NCBI GenBank assembly: GCA_001598975.1 | Contig: BBXU01000537.1 | Span: forward strand, 1 to 11,330 | DNA: 11,330 nt | Direction of reading: 5' to 3' | Origin: Parachlorella kessleri | Taxonomy: Eukaryota; Chlorophyta; Trebouxiophyceae; Chlorellales; Chlorellaceae | In this document: positions 1 through 8,192 of the stretch, one piece after another | Layout: each line of letters begins with the position of its first letter | How positions within the stretch are numbered: the first letter of the stretch is position 1 | Program-made: the position numbers and the translations under genes | The notes under the pieces: model-generated | Databases searched by the model: none | Told to the model about the DNA's origin: nothing | What the model saw: only the letters and a program-made list of their open reading frames with translations

Positions 1-499
1 CTCTGCAGGGGCCGGGGGTTGCTTGCACCCACATATTTGTCTTTAAATGGACTGGGAGGGCGTGTGGGTCAGGGCATGGCGTGGCATGACAGGATGTCCA
101 CTCACCACAGCGGCGCCTGAGCAGAAGGCGTGCAGTGGGGCCATGCTGTTGCCCTTGCTCTGTTGGCAGAGCTGTGTACCAGAGCAAAGTGCACAGCCCA
201 CAGCATGTCTGCATGGGCATGGGGCACGCTCTCTATGCACAGGACCAGGGACTGCCGTGCGGTTGGCTAGACGGGCGGGCATGGCCAGAGTTGCGTGGGG
301 GAGCAATGATGCTCATGCCTACGCCTGTGCTGGTGTCTCCATAGTTGCTGCCTCTCAGGAAGTCGTAATTGCACAGTTGCGCAGATCACACTGATGCTCA
401 GAGACATGGGCTGATGGTGTAAGGCTGACCCGCGTGGGCTGGGATTATGCCTGACCTCACCCGCATGTAATCCTTCCCGCCCTTGCGCCTTGCTTGCAG
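1..499 (+). other. 3' part of an intron of the Kelch gene
   Basis: No convincing exon is visible here on either strand. The stretch ends in a pyrimidine-containing acceptor (cttgcttgcag, AG at 498-499) that feeds the first recognised Kelch exon, so it is read as intron. The open frames in it give no recognisable peptide. The preceding exon must end with one base of a split codon, because the exon at 500 starts with two bases of one. An upstream exon hidden in the first 400 bases cannot be excluded. Confidence 0.5.
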
Positions 500-1177
500 C
501 TGGCCACTCCGGCTCGACGTACTCGGATGCCAAGCCAGTGAATGACCTTTGGGCGTTTGACATGGGATCCGGTACCTGGCAGCAGATTCCCCAGCACCCG
601 CCCGTGCCGCTGCCCCGCTTTGAGCAGGCGTACGCGCAATACACTCCCCCCGGCGGCTCGCAAGGTATCTGATTCTGCGGTACACTTCCCAACTACAACC
701 GATGAGCGCTCTGCTGCTGCGGTGCCCACTCCTGCAGACAGGAGTGGCAGGGTTTGTGGTTGAGCAGTGGATATGCTGTTGAGAACATACGCTCGTAGCA
801 GTTACTGGGCAGGAGGGGTTAGATACTCTGATACTCTGGATTACCTGGAAAGAGAAGCCATTGGTGGCACATTTGTGGAGCCTGTGTGAGCTTGATAGGA
901 TACTCCACTGGTACACTCTTCATGTCGCTGTTGACCTCCAAAGCTTTGCACCCACTGCACAGCTTGGCTCTCATTTGCCAATCTCACAGAAAATGGGGCC
1001 CTCCACCCCCTTGCGTGCCGTGCAGGGTCCAAGCTCATCATCTTTGGCGGGCAGACGGAGCAGGTCTGTCAGCTGAATGACGTGTGGGAGCTGGACCTAG
1101 ACAGCCTACAGTGGCTCATGCTCAGCGCCCCCCGCTTCTGCACCCGCAAGTGCCGGAAGAGCTTTGGGGGGGCATGA
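500..1177 (+). CDS. Kelch-repeat protein, C-terminal two exons (5' partial)
   Basis: Exons are 500-664 and 1026-1177 (stop TGA 1175-1177), with a 361-nt intron (donor GTATCT at 665, acceptor gtgccgtgcag at 1025). The split codon G|GG matches in phase, giving 104 residues. The first exon carries GHSGSTY then NDLWAFDMGSGTW. The second carries KLIIFGGQ then LNDVWELDLDSLQW. Both show the Kelch blade pattern: a Gly pair, then (L/V)NDhWxhD, then a Trp six residues later. Kelch blades form beta-propellers that act in protein-protein binding. The partner and role of this one are unknown, because any other domain lies upstream of the window. The tail after the last blade is short and Cys/Lys/Arg-rich (CTRKCRKS) and ends quickly, so the true end could differ if a further intron lies there. 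The gene converges on the minus-strand phosphoesterase gene. Confidence 0.8.
726..747. repeat. Short perfect inverted repeat in Kelch intron
   Basis: CCACTCCTG (726-734) and CAGGAGTGG (739-747) are exact reverse complements separated by CAGA. This gives a 9-bp stem with a 4-base loop about 60 nt downstream of the donor site. It could be chance, or it could fold in the pre-mRNA; nothing else points to a function. Confidence 0.4.
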
Positions 1178-1660
1178 CCCACCCCTCACTGTCCATTAAT
1201 AGAGCCATGTTTTGAAAGATGGTGGCGGGCAATGCGAACAGAGGGAAGAGTTGGGGGCACGCTGTACCAATCTCGGTGGGATGTAGTTATGCCCTGGGCC
1301 TTGCCTGACCTCTGTTTGTCTTTTTTTGGAAGCACAGTGCACACCGCTTAGGAGGGCCCGCACCCAGCAATTGGCATGTGTGGTGGTCTTTGGGAGACTG
1401 GATGTCCGAATGGTACTGCGCTTGATGGGTAAGGCAAAACTCGGATGTGGTGCTGTCGGAAGCCCTGCAGTGCCCACACCCAGCCTCTTTGGTAGGCCCG
1501 CCCAGTTAAGTTTACAAGAGGGTCCCCCCATCGTGTGCCCCCGGGGGATATGCCTTGGACCTGGTCACTGCAAGGGTGTGCTGGAAGGGCTGGTAAGGAC
1601 TTCATGGGTGGTGCATACGGGGGTGTGCGCCCAGACGCATCTTGTAATGCACGCGCATGT
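1178..1660 (+). other. Probable 3' UTR of the Kelch gene
   Basis: This non-coding stretch follows the TGA at 1175-1177. The first TGTAA pentamer on the plus strand after the stop lies at 1643-1647, so cleavage would be expected roughly 10-30 nt further on. That gives a 3' UTR of about 480 nt, a length usual in volvocine algae. The open frames here look random. Confidence 0.45.
1643..1647 (+). promoter_or_regulatory. TGTAA polyadenylation signal (Kelch gene)
   Basis: TGTAA is the standard near-upstream polyadenylation element in Chlamydomonas and its relatives, where it replaces AATAAA. It is the first such pentamer after the Kelch stop on this strand. A 5-mer alone is weak evidence; position and strand support it. 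Confidence 0.45.
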
Positions 1661-2409
1661 TCTGTACTTTAGAGCTGCCGTTGCCAACCAGGGGTGATTG
1701 CAGCTTAGTCCAGGTTGGTATGTGCTTTTGTGCTCTGTGTTATACACTTGCAGTTGCTAGCTCCTTGCTGCCGGCTCCTTGCTGCCTGAGAAAAGCATAT
1801 GATCCGGCTCCCTCGTTCTGGGTATGTGTCCTGCTTATGCTGCATGAGGTACGCATACTAGTTAATGCACAAACGAGCCCGGCATGCGAAGTCGTTTTGT
1901 GGCATTGTGCTGGTTTTCTATTTTTGCGTTTAATGCTGTCGTTTCTTAGCTAGATTTCCACTGTATGGTAGAAGTGACGCTGGCTTGTTGTTCAGATGCA
2001 TGCATACCATGCATATGGAGCCGGCTGACGTGGCACGTGTTCAAAACAGTCACAGCTGCCAGGCGACGCACTGAGGGCCCAATACTCAACTCTGCAAGTC
2101 GAACACCTGACACACGAGTCATCCGGAGGAACACAACGCAGTTATACCAAGGGAACAAAAGCTGCTTGGCAACATTCACCGTAACTTGCAGAGCTAAAGT
2201 GGGCAGCGGAAACACAATGCAGCTCAAACAGCAGACAACACACTGCTGCACGACCGGCCGCCTCTGCCTGGGTTGTCAGGGCTACATCTTGGCTGGGTAG
2301 GCGTGACCAACAGGATGCATCCAGCCTTGCTCCTTTCCCATCGCTCTGCTTCACCTAGGCACCCTACCACAGCTACGCACGTATAAGTGGAGGTGGGACG
2401 GGCGCCAGC
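1661..2409. other. Convergent intergenic / 3' UTR region
   Basis: This lies between the presumed end of the Kelch transcript and the phosphoesterase stop at 2410-2412. Most of it should be the 3' UTR of the minus-strand gene. No TGTAA is visible on the minus strand between 2409 and 1681; the nearest is the reverse complement of TTACA near 1511, inside the Kelch 3' UTR. So the minus-strand poly(A) site is either non-canonical or the two transcripts overlap. No recognisable gene is present here. A palindrome-rich ATGCATGCAT stretch lies near 1997. Confidence 0.4.
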
Positions 2410-2616
2410 TCAGCTTACGAGTTCATGAGCGCTGCTGTGCGGGCCGCCACCTAGTCTAGCTGGCGGTGTCACGGTTAGGCTGGGCTGGGCGTGGGTATCA
2501 GGTGCTGAACAGGCGCCGGCTCCCCTGTGGAAGATGACGGTCTTTGTGCTGGCGGCACATGAGCCTATGGTAGCCGGGAGGTCCTGCTTGGCATCCTTGA
2601 ACGCGCCATCAATGTC
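2410..2616 (-). CDS. Phosphoesterase exon 10: last two motif cysteines and stop
   Basis: The acceptor is gacttgtag before 2616, with a rather weak pyrimidine tract. The exon enters in phase 0, has 68 codons, and stops at TGA 2412-2410. It begins DIDGAFKDAKQDLPATIGSC and continues to a Cys 16 residues later, giving C439 and C455. Together with exons 8-9 this completes C-C-CC-CXC-C-C at spacings 11, 8, 0, 17, 1, 25 and 15, close to plant lipid-transfer proteins. An in-frame stop immediately precedes it (TAG of the acceptor), so it must be joined by splicing. The tail after C455 is Pro/Thr/Ala-rich with no hydrophobic anchor. The exon assignment rests on phase and cysteine spacing, not on a database match. 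Confidence 0.6.
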   Translation of the reverse strand, partial: DIDGAFKDAKQDLPATIGSCAASTKTVIFHRGAGACSAPDTHAQPSLTVTPPARLGGGPHSSAHELVS

Positions 2617-5600
2617 CTACAAGTCATGTTGAACAAATTTTTTTGCGTCCTGCTGTCGGCTGGCCAGCTTCTGGCTTGTACAGTCCCCATTTCAGCCTGT
2701 TGGTCCTCAGTGGCCCCCGCCTAGTTGCCAGTGTGTAGTTCGCAAGCAGGAACAGGCAGTCGGGGGGCGGTCCCAGATGCAGTCGCCAGTGCAGGGCCCG
2801 GTCGTAGGGTCTGGGTGCTGCTCATGCCACAGCACAGCACAGCACAGCACAGCACAGCACAGCACAGCAGGCAACGAGCCGGCAGTCCGCCGCGTGTGGA
2901 GCTGTCTGGCCTGCACTGCAACAACTCCATTCCAACCCCGCAGCTCGCACCCGCCCCACGGACCACATACTCCATGCACAGCCCGTTGCCTCTCATTGTG
3001 AATGCGGCTCAGCTTTGCAACCTATCAAGTGAGCCCATGTGTGTGAAGCCTGGCGCCTTGCATGCGCCCCACGGACCACATACCCCATGCACAGCCCGTT
3101 GCCTCCCATCGTGAGTGCTGCTCAGCTTTGTGATCTAACAAGTGAGCCCATGTGGGCAAAGCCTGGCGCCTTGCATGCGCCCCACGGACCACATACTCCA
3201 TGCACAGCCCGTTGCCTCCCATCGTGAGTGCTGCTCAGCTTTGCGATTCAACAAGTGGGGCCTGGCATGCCCAGCATGGCGCACCTGCCAGAACGACGGC
3301 AGGCAGAAGCAGCCTGTGAACAGAAGGGATGCCCGGGGGCCAAAGCCCTGGGCCATGGTCTCGCAGCACTCCGAGGTGTTGCCGCCTTTCAGGCAGGGCG
3401 CCAGCACCTGCGCACAGCAGCGGCGGGAGTTGAAGGCGGAACGGGAGTGAGTAGAGGTGCTGCTGACTAATAACCCTATGGTGGCACCACCCTTCATGGT
3501 GTGTAAAGGCAGCCCCACTCCAACACTGATTTGCAGCACGGAGTGCACGCCCATGTCAGGAAAGGCCACCCCCACCCCCACCCACCCCACCCAAACGCAT
3601 GCACAAGCACACACAGTTAATCTGCTCTCACCGCCTCAGAAGGTAAACCCTAACAAATCCAGGCTCTGACTACCCCACCCACCCCCTGACCGCCCCACCC
3701 CCCCAATCAGAGGTAAGCCTAAGCTCCCAGCCATGTAGGCGGCACACAGTTGCACTGGTAGCTGTTAGTTACTAGACTAGACATCGCAAGGGAAAGCAGG
3801 CTTCCCACCAGGCCTGCTTACAAGACTATATTTGTAAGGGGTGAAGAAGGCGTGCAGCTAGGAGCAGGCTGCATGTACCTGGCAACTATGTGTCCCCATC
3901 CCACAGGCTTTGCTGGCGCCATGGCTATCAGCTGTAAGACAAGGACTAACTAGGGTTTAGGATTTGGGGATCAATACCTGGCAGGTTATAAGCTGTAAGA
4001 CATGGAGTGCAAGGTACCTGGCGGGCCATGGCCACTGAGCAGGTCAAGTCCGGGTTGAAGTTCTTGGGCAGCGACGCCAGCGACTCAATGGGGGGTAGCT
4101 TGTAAAACTCCGTCTCGTTGGCCAGGGGAATACCGCAGTCTTTCTTCCCTGCACACACAAGCTTGCCCTAGCCATGAGACCCAAGCTTCCACCATCATGC
4201 CCTGAGGCTGAGCCCCGTTCAGCCTTGCATGTACACATCTCCCACAATGCCATTGCAAAATTTGCAGGCCACGGCGGCAGCTGAGGCTCTCAAGGTAAAA
4301 AGGGGATTGTGTAGCTACACAGTATAGCAATAGCTCAACCACTGTCACTGTGGGCTTGTGGCCTTGTGGGTGCCTCAGTCTTAGACCAACGGCATCGCCT
4401 TGCGGGCAAGTGTGCTGCAGGTGCTACCCACCCAGGAGCCCTGGGGGCATGGCCCCCATACAGGGGCCAATCAATATCGAAGAAAAAACTCTACCACGAC
4501 ACCCCACACTGCTGTAGCTGCCCAAGATTTGTAGACATCGGGATATTCCAAAATATAATGGTGAGATATCTTTCCTGAGAAATCTCCTGCACTCTGTTTG
4601 TGGTACTGACTGGCATGAGGCTGGCTGGCCGTCCAGGCTGTCTCTCATGTCATCACTGACCCGTCTCTGACGTGATGACTAACCTGAGGCTGGATGGCCG
4701 CCAGGCTGGACCACCCCATCGTACCGCCAAGCCTCCGAGCACCGCGCCCCTCCCTTGTTCTTGTCCCAGTCGGGGATGCTGCACGCAGCAGGCGCAGCAG
4801 GCTCTGCAGCACTGGTCAGCCCGGGGTGAGCGCATATGCCTGGAAGGAAGGGTGATGTAGCCACAGCCAAAACGACAGCGGCAACATGGACTTGCTGCCT
4901 GAAGAAATCACACGACTGACAGGCCAGCCTGGACGAAGCCTGTGGGGAGCAGTGTCCTATGGAGGTGCCGAGTAGCAGAGGGCGCGTTGCCATCGCTGAC
5001 TGCTTAAACCCCTGCGGATGCTTGAGCCCTACAGGCTGCAAGACCCACCGGGGTACCAGCGGCGCATGCGCTATGACACTGCCACCCACTGCCGCCTCGC
5101 TCCCAGACTTGGCAGGGAGGGGAAACCCCTCACCCCATTAAACAGACTTGGCAGGGGCGAATCTGCGCCAAGCCCTGGAGAGTGTCACCTGCCTGGTAAC
5201 ACGGTCCTTGTGTGCAGCCCTGGGCAAGGATGTGCAAGGGGTGGGGGTCCTGCAGCTTGCCTGTATGTGCCGTCCTTGCGCAACTCCAGCAGTAGGAAGT
5301 TGTCAGAGTCGAAGCGCACAGCAGGCAGCGTGATGTGGGGGAAGGGGTACAAGCCTTGCCAGTCGTAGCCCTGCAGGTATAATAGGGCGAGCTCTTGTGG
5401 CCCAGTTTCTGGTCTCGGTATCACTGCTTACATGCGCGGAGAACAGCTTGACCACAGGTCGCAGTGAAGTAACGGCTAGCTGCCTAGGGAGGCTCCCTGC
5501 ATTGTATTGGCATGCAGCAGAAAGCCCAGGCCTCGGCATCCGACCAAAGTGTGGACCTGCCGAGGAAGAAACATGAGCACCACAAATAAATGAGCACAGC

Positions 5601-8192
5601 TTACAACCCATGGCCCCCGACACCCAATACCAACCCTAAGTGCGTGAGCACTTGGCTTCCCCAACACGGCAGTGTCAGTGCAGGTTTATTCTTCTACACA
5701 CTGCCAAAATGTAATTACGCTCCCCCCCGTGGCCCCCACTCCCACCCGCTCCACGCGCTGGCTCTTAATTCTGCCCTCTTGCTTCCCACCTCCACCCATA
5801 CCTTGTGGAAGTGGCCGCTGACTGCCAGCTTGACGTTGCTGTGCGCAGCCAGCAGGCTGGCCAGGTCTGGCCAGCGGGCCCCGGGGGCCTCATTCGCAGC
5901 GGAGGAGGGGAGGGGGAAGTGGAAGAATACGACGGTGGGGCGCCCGGCCCGGAGCTTCCTGGCAGTCCACTCCAGCTGCCGCTTGCCATAGGAGGACATT
6001 CTGCAGTACAAATTATTTTAGGGGGGGTAGCTTTCAGCTGCTGCCTGCCATACAAAGACATTCTGTGGTGGAAAGTTTAACCGGGGGGGGGGGGGGGGGG
6101 GTTAACTGTTCAGCTGCCGCTTGCCATCTGAGAACATCATACAGTGTTTAAGGGGTATGAAGTCCAGAGAGGAAGAGGCAGAAAACCTGGGCAGGTGTGG
6201 AAGGCTGAATGGAAAGGCCACATGAGCGGAGCCTCTCATTGCCCACTCCAGCGGGCACTGCCATTTGAGTTTCACCCACAGCAAGGATGACTAGCAGATA
6301 TCACATGAGCGACCAGAGGGATCCAACTGCATCTCTTTCTCCAATGCTGAGCCAGCAGACGCAACTTGATCCCAGGCGCAAGATAGCCGACATGCATCCT
6401 GCACCCGTGCCTGGATTCCCAACAGCAGGCTTTCCTGTCGTGCCAGCAGCCTGCCAGTAGGGTTCACAAGGGTTACAGTACCCCCCCGCCCATCTTCCCC
6501 TTGGCGTGCCATGTCTGTTGGAGCAAGTAGGATCCACAAGAGGCCCTGCAATCCAAGCCAGCAGCTCATCGGGACTGCCCCTGCAGCAGTCTTAGTTACA
6601 CAGGATGCTGCAGGATACCCCATCAGACAGCACCCCCCATCCCCCACCCCACACACACCACCCACTTGGTGTTGCACGCTGGGTGCCGCCAGTCCCAGGT
6701 GTGTCCTAGTTGGCTGTTGAGGAACAGCAGCCGCCAGCCGCCCACGTCGACGGCATAGTAGGGGTCGATGCCAAAGTGGTGGCGGAACACCTCTCGGCTC
6801 ACGGCCCGGGGCGTTGACTGATGCTTGTCCCCACAGTGCACCTGGGCAGGCGCAGAGGAAATGGAGGGGAAGCTCATTAGGAGGGTGAGTAGTCACTAGT
6901 GCAACTGACAGCAGGGCGGTTGGGTGTCCATACGTGAGAGTGAAAAGGGGTCCCACGGGCCAACGAGGCGGCAGTGGACAGGGCACCTGAAGGCTGGAAG
7001 CGTGGGGGGCTGGGAGCACCGGCTGCCGCAGGGAGACAGGTCGGCCAGTAAATGCTGGGGTGACTGCAGAGGAGTTCAATACAAGGCACAGCAGGACGGG
7101 CGGCACAGCAGATGCAGGAAGGAGGCTGCTCAGGTACTACACCCATGCTGCTGCAAGCAGAGACAGCACCGGTGAACGCTAGCCTCTGCCTGGAAGGATT
7201 GGACGATGACTCACGGAGTAGTCATGGTTGCCCAGCACCATCTCCAGCGGCACCCGCAGCTCATCTAGGATACCCCTGGCAACCTGGAAGCCGTTGAAAG
7301 GGCCTGAAAGACATGAGAACTACCATCATTGCCGCCGCTGCAAGAACTCTTCCCCGGGCACCGCACTGTGGCCGACGCAATGACTCAAGGTGCTCCACAC
7401 CAAGGGAGGGGAGGGGGGGGGTCTTGTGGTCGCTTGGCCTGCACTTGATGATGCTTGCTGGTAGCAGCGCAATGCATGGACCAGGAGAGCTGGGAGCGTC
7501 AGGGCGGCGTGCAAGGGGTGCTCTGGGTGTAAGACGGGTGCCTGGATCTGGGGAGGATCTCCTCAACCGTACTCAACGACTAATACTTTTGTAATGCCGG
7601 GCAGCTGCATATTCGCTCACCTTCCAGCAGGGCCTCCACACTTCGCCCGTAGAAGAGGCCATCGTGGACCAGGTCCCCCCCAAACACAGCCAGGTCGGGG
7701 GCCGGCTCGATTGCATTCACCTTGTCGACCACGGTATGCCACAGGCGCTGGTGGCTCTTCAGAACTGAGCTCCTGTCGACCTTATTGCTGCCCCTGCGCT
7801 CCGTGGGGCAGCAGCAGGGTTTTGTGCCCATAGCTTTGGCCGCTCCCTGGGCGGCCCAGGTTGGCAGACACCCCGACAACGAGCTCCGTGACAGTATAGA
7901 AGATAGATGTATGTGACAGCTAAGGGTAGACAGCAGTTTGGCAGGTGCAAGCTGCATCACATAGCAGGGCTGAGAGTTATCAGGGGGCGCTGCCTGGCAC
8001 ATCCCCCGGGGCTTGGAGGAGCACTGCTCACCTTTCGTCCAAGTCCTCCTGAGGCTGGATTATGTGGGAGTCGCTGAAAAGGAGAAGGCGGACTGATGGG
8101 CCCGTCGCTCCGATGATCCGTGTGCTCTGGCAGCTGGCCAGAACTGCACAACATAGGAGGGCCCCGACAGTCAATAAAGGCCCCGAAACCAT
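2410..8192 (-). CDS. Secreted calcineurin-like metallophosphoesterase with C-terminal eight-cysteine region
   Basis: Ten exons in order: 8192-8032, 7793-7621, 7303-7215, 6841-6666, 6000-5802, 5370-5261, 4778-4684, 4148-4018, 3407-3285, 2616-2410. Every junction is phase-consistent, giving 1464 nt, 487 residues and stop TGA. Residues 1-23 are a signal peptide. The calcineurin-like (PF00149) metal-site motifs are present in order: FSDSH (D41, H43), GGDLVHD (D94), LGNHDY (N137, H138), FHFP (H227) and SGHFHK (H263, H265). These residues normally hold two metal ions that activate water to cleave phosphoesters, so the catalytic set looks intact. After the fold closes (YPFPHITLPAV, then DNFLLLEL), a C-terminal extension carries an eight-cysteine pattern from about 371 to 455. 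The product is probably extracellular or in the secretory path; the substrate is unknown. The gene is divergent from the glycosyltransferase and convergent with the Kelch gene. The last exon is the least certain. Confidence 0.82.
2828..2870. repeat. AGCAC pentanucleotide microsatellite in intron 9
   Basis: The pentamer AGCAC is repeated about seven times without interruption, with a final AGCAG. It gives artificial Cys/Ala/Leu-rich open frames on the minus strand and Ser/Thr/Gln/His-rich ones on the plus strand; none is taken as coding. Confidence 0.9.
2952..3260. repeat. 113-bp minisatellite, about 2.7 copies, in intron 9
   Basis: Copies begin at 2952, 3065 and 3178 with CGCCCCACGGACCACATA, an exact 113-bp period. 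The unit includes CATGCACAGCCCGTTGCC and GCTGCTCAGCTTTG. The third copy decays near 3256, next to the exon 9 donor at 3285. The flank there (cctggcatgcccagcatggcgc) resembles the unit's cctggcgccttgcatgcgcc, so the array may have grown from sequence at the junction. Confidence 0.85.
3285..3407 (-). CDS. Phosphoesterase exon 9: CC and CXC of the eight-cysteine pattern
   Basis: The acceptor is ctgctgtgcgcag before 3407 and the donor is GTGCGC after 3285; the exon is 41 whole codons. It contains APCLKGGNTSECCETM and GCFCLPSFWQ, giving C383, C392-C393, C411 and C413. This CC then CXC arrangement, with 17 residues between them, is the core of the plant eight-cysteine motif. If the donor is not used, the frame runs on for about 50 codons through repeat-derived sequence to a stop at 3135, giving a form without the last two cysteines. 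Confidence 0.75.
3408..4017 (-). other. Phosphoesterase intron 8 with CA/CCCA tracts and donor-like copies
   Basis: This is a 610-nt intron. It contains C-rich CCACCC tracts around 3569-3595 and 3674-3710 and no recognisable exon. Its 5' part on the minus strand holds two imperfect copies of an 18-base unit, ggttataagctgtaagac at 3984-4001 and ggctatcagctgtaagac at 3923-3940 (16 of 18 identical). It also holds donor-like GCCAG|GTA sites at 3978 and 3879. Confidence 0.6.
4018..4148 (-). CDS. Phosphoesterase exon 8: start of the Cys-rich C-terminal region
   Basis: The acceptor is gtgtgtgcag before 4148 and the donor is GTACCT after 4018. It begins KKDCGIPLANETEF and ends FNPDLTCSVAMARQ, supplying C339 and C371. 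C371 is read as the first cysteine of the eight-cysteine pattern. Phase 1 in and phase 0 out both match their neighbours: exon 7 ends with G, and exon 9 begins with a whole codon. The region after the donor contains two further GCCAG|GTA-like decoys at 3978 and 3879. Confidence 0.78.
4604..4641 (-). repeat. Decayed copy of the exon 7 end inside intron 7
   Basis: On the plus strand, tgactggcatgaggctggctggccgtccaggctg repeats tgactaacctgaggctggatggccgccaggctgg at about 4676-4709, which spans the exon 7 donor at 4684/4683. The offset is 69 bp. In the copy the donor AG|GTTAGTCA has become AT|GCCAGTCA, so it is no longer a splice site. Confidence 0.7.
5255..5261 (-). other. GC-AG intron donor (intron 6)
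   Basis: Exon 6 ends ACATACAG at 5261 and the intron begins GCAAGC (5260-5255), a good match to the GC donor consensus AG|GCAAGT. No GT donor nearby keeps the frame. The split codon AG|C joins exactly to exon 7 (starting at 4778), and the joined protein reads on in frame through exons 7 and 8. Confidence 0.7.
5432..5556 (-). other. Candidate poison exon (125 nt) inside intron 5
   Basis: This cassette has a strong acceptor (tttcttcctcggcag) and a strong donor (CAT|GTAAGC). Joining exon 5 (end 5802, phase 0) directly to exon 6 (start 5370, phase 0) gives the expected continuous fold, so the cassette is not needed. Its length is not a multiple of three. If it were included after exon 5, the frame would read VHTLVGCRG and stop at TAG 5478-5476. 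It could therefore be a regulated premature-stop exon, or a pair of cryptic sites that are never used. Confidence 0.4.
5976..6165 (-). repeat. Tandem copies of the exon 5 acceptor junction
   Basis: On the minus strand the unit runs from intron sequence through ctgcag|AATGTCCTCCTATGGCAAGCGG. The functional junction is at 6000. A second copy has its equivalent base at 6062 (ccaccacag|AATGTCTTTGTATGGC, with the AG intact), and a third is near 6138 (ctgtat|GATGTTCTCAGATGGC, with the AG lost). Spacings are 62 and 76 bp; the difference is partly the G19 run at 6083-6101. A more diverged fourth copy may lie near 6236-6275. Confidence 0.8.
6083..6101. repeat. G19 homopolymer
   Basis: This is an uninterrupted run of 19 G on the plus strand (C on the sense strand of the phosphoesterase gene), within the tandem junction copies of intron 4. 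It is prone to length change and sequencing error. Confidence 0.9.
8032..8192 (-). CDS. Phosphoesterase exon 1: start codon, signal peptide and metal motif I
   Basis: The ATG is at 8192-8190. It is followed by MVSGPLLTVGALLCCAVLAS, a hydrophobic core ending in small residues (likely cleavage near ASC-QS or SCQ-S), then a short linker and VRLLLFSDSHII. This is the first beta strand with the Asp-x-His metal ligands of PF00149. The exon ends at donor GTGAGC (8031-8026) in phase 2, and the AG is completed to Arg by the first base of exon 2. A pyrimidine-rich CTCCTTTTCAG sits immediately before GAC TCC CAC and looks like an acceptor. Reading straight through gives both the signal peptide and the beta strand, so no intron is placed there. 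Confidence 0.85.

Noticed and set aside
398..916. 172-codon minus-strand frame
   Set aside because: It is antisense to the Kelch exon 500-664 and the adjoining introns; no motif supports it.
1946..2300. Overlapping roughly 100-codon frames on both strands as small genes
   Set aside because: They lie in the convergent 3' UTR region, with no recognisable motif or splice structure.
2707..2996. Cys/Leu/Ala-rich minus-strand frames over the AGCAC repeat as a C-terminal exon
   Set aside because: They arise from the microsatellite. The exon at 2616-2410 fits phase and cysteine spacing far better.
2952..3260. CRISPR-like or transposon-end repeat
   Set aside because: Repeats are contiguous with no unique spacers, have a 113-bp period, and sit in a eukaryotic intron. 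No inverted termini or transposase is seen.
5303..5623. Minus-strand frame through GRMPRPGLSAACQYNAG and LRPVVKLFSAH taken as a regular exon
   Set aside because: It needs phase 1 at entry, but exon 5 ends in phase 0. Direct joining of exons 5 and 6 gives the expected GHFHK-GYDWQGLYPFP sequence. Kept only as a possible poison exon.
6291..7106. 271-codon open frame on the minus strand
   Set aside because: It is out of frame with the real exon 4 (6841-6666) and runs through both flanking introns; composition is low-complexity and no domain is recognisable.
8074..8091. Pyrimidine-rich CTCCTTTTCAG as an acceptor for phosphoesterase exon 1
   Set aside because: Reading through it in frame gives a signal peptide and the VRLLLFSDSH strand from a single ATG at 8192, so no intron is required.
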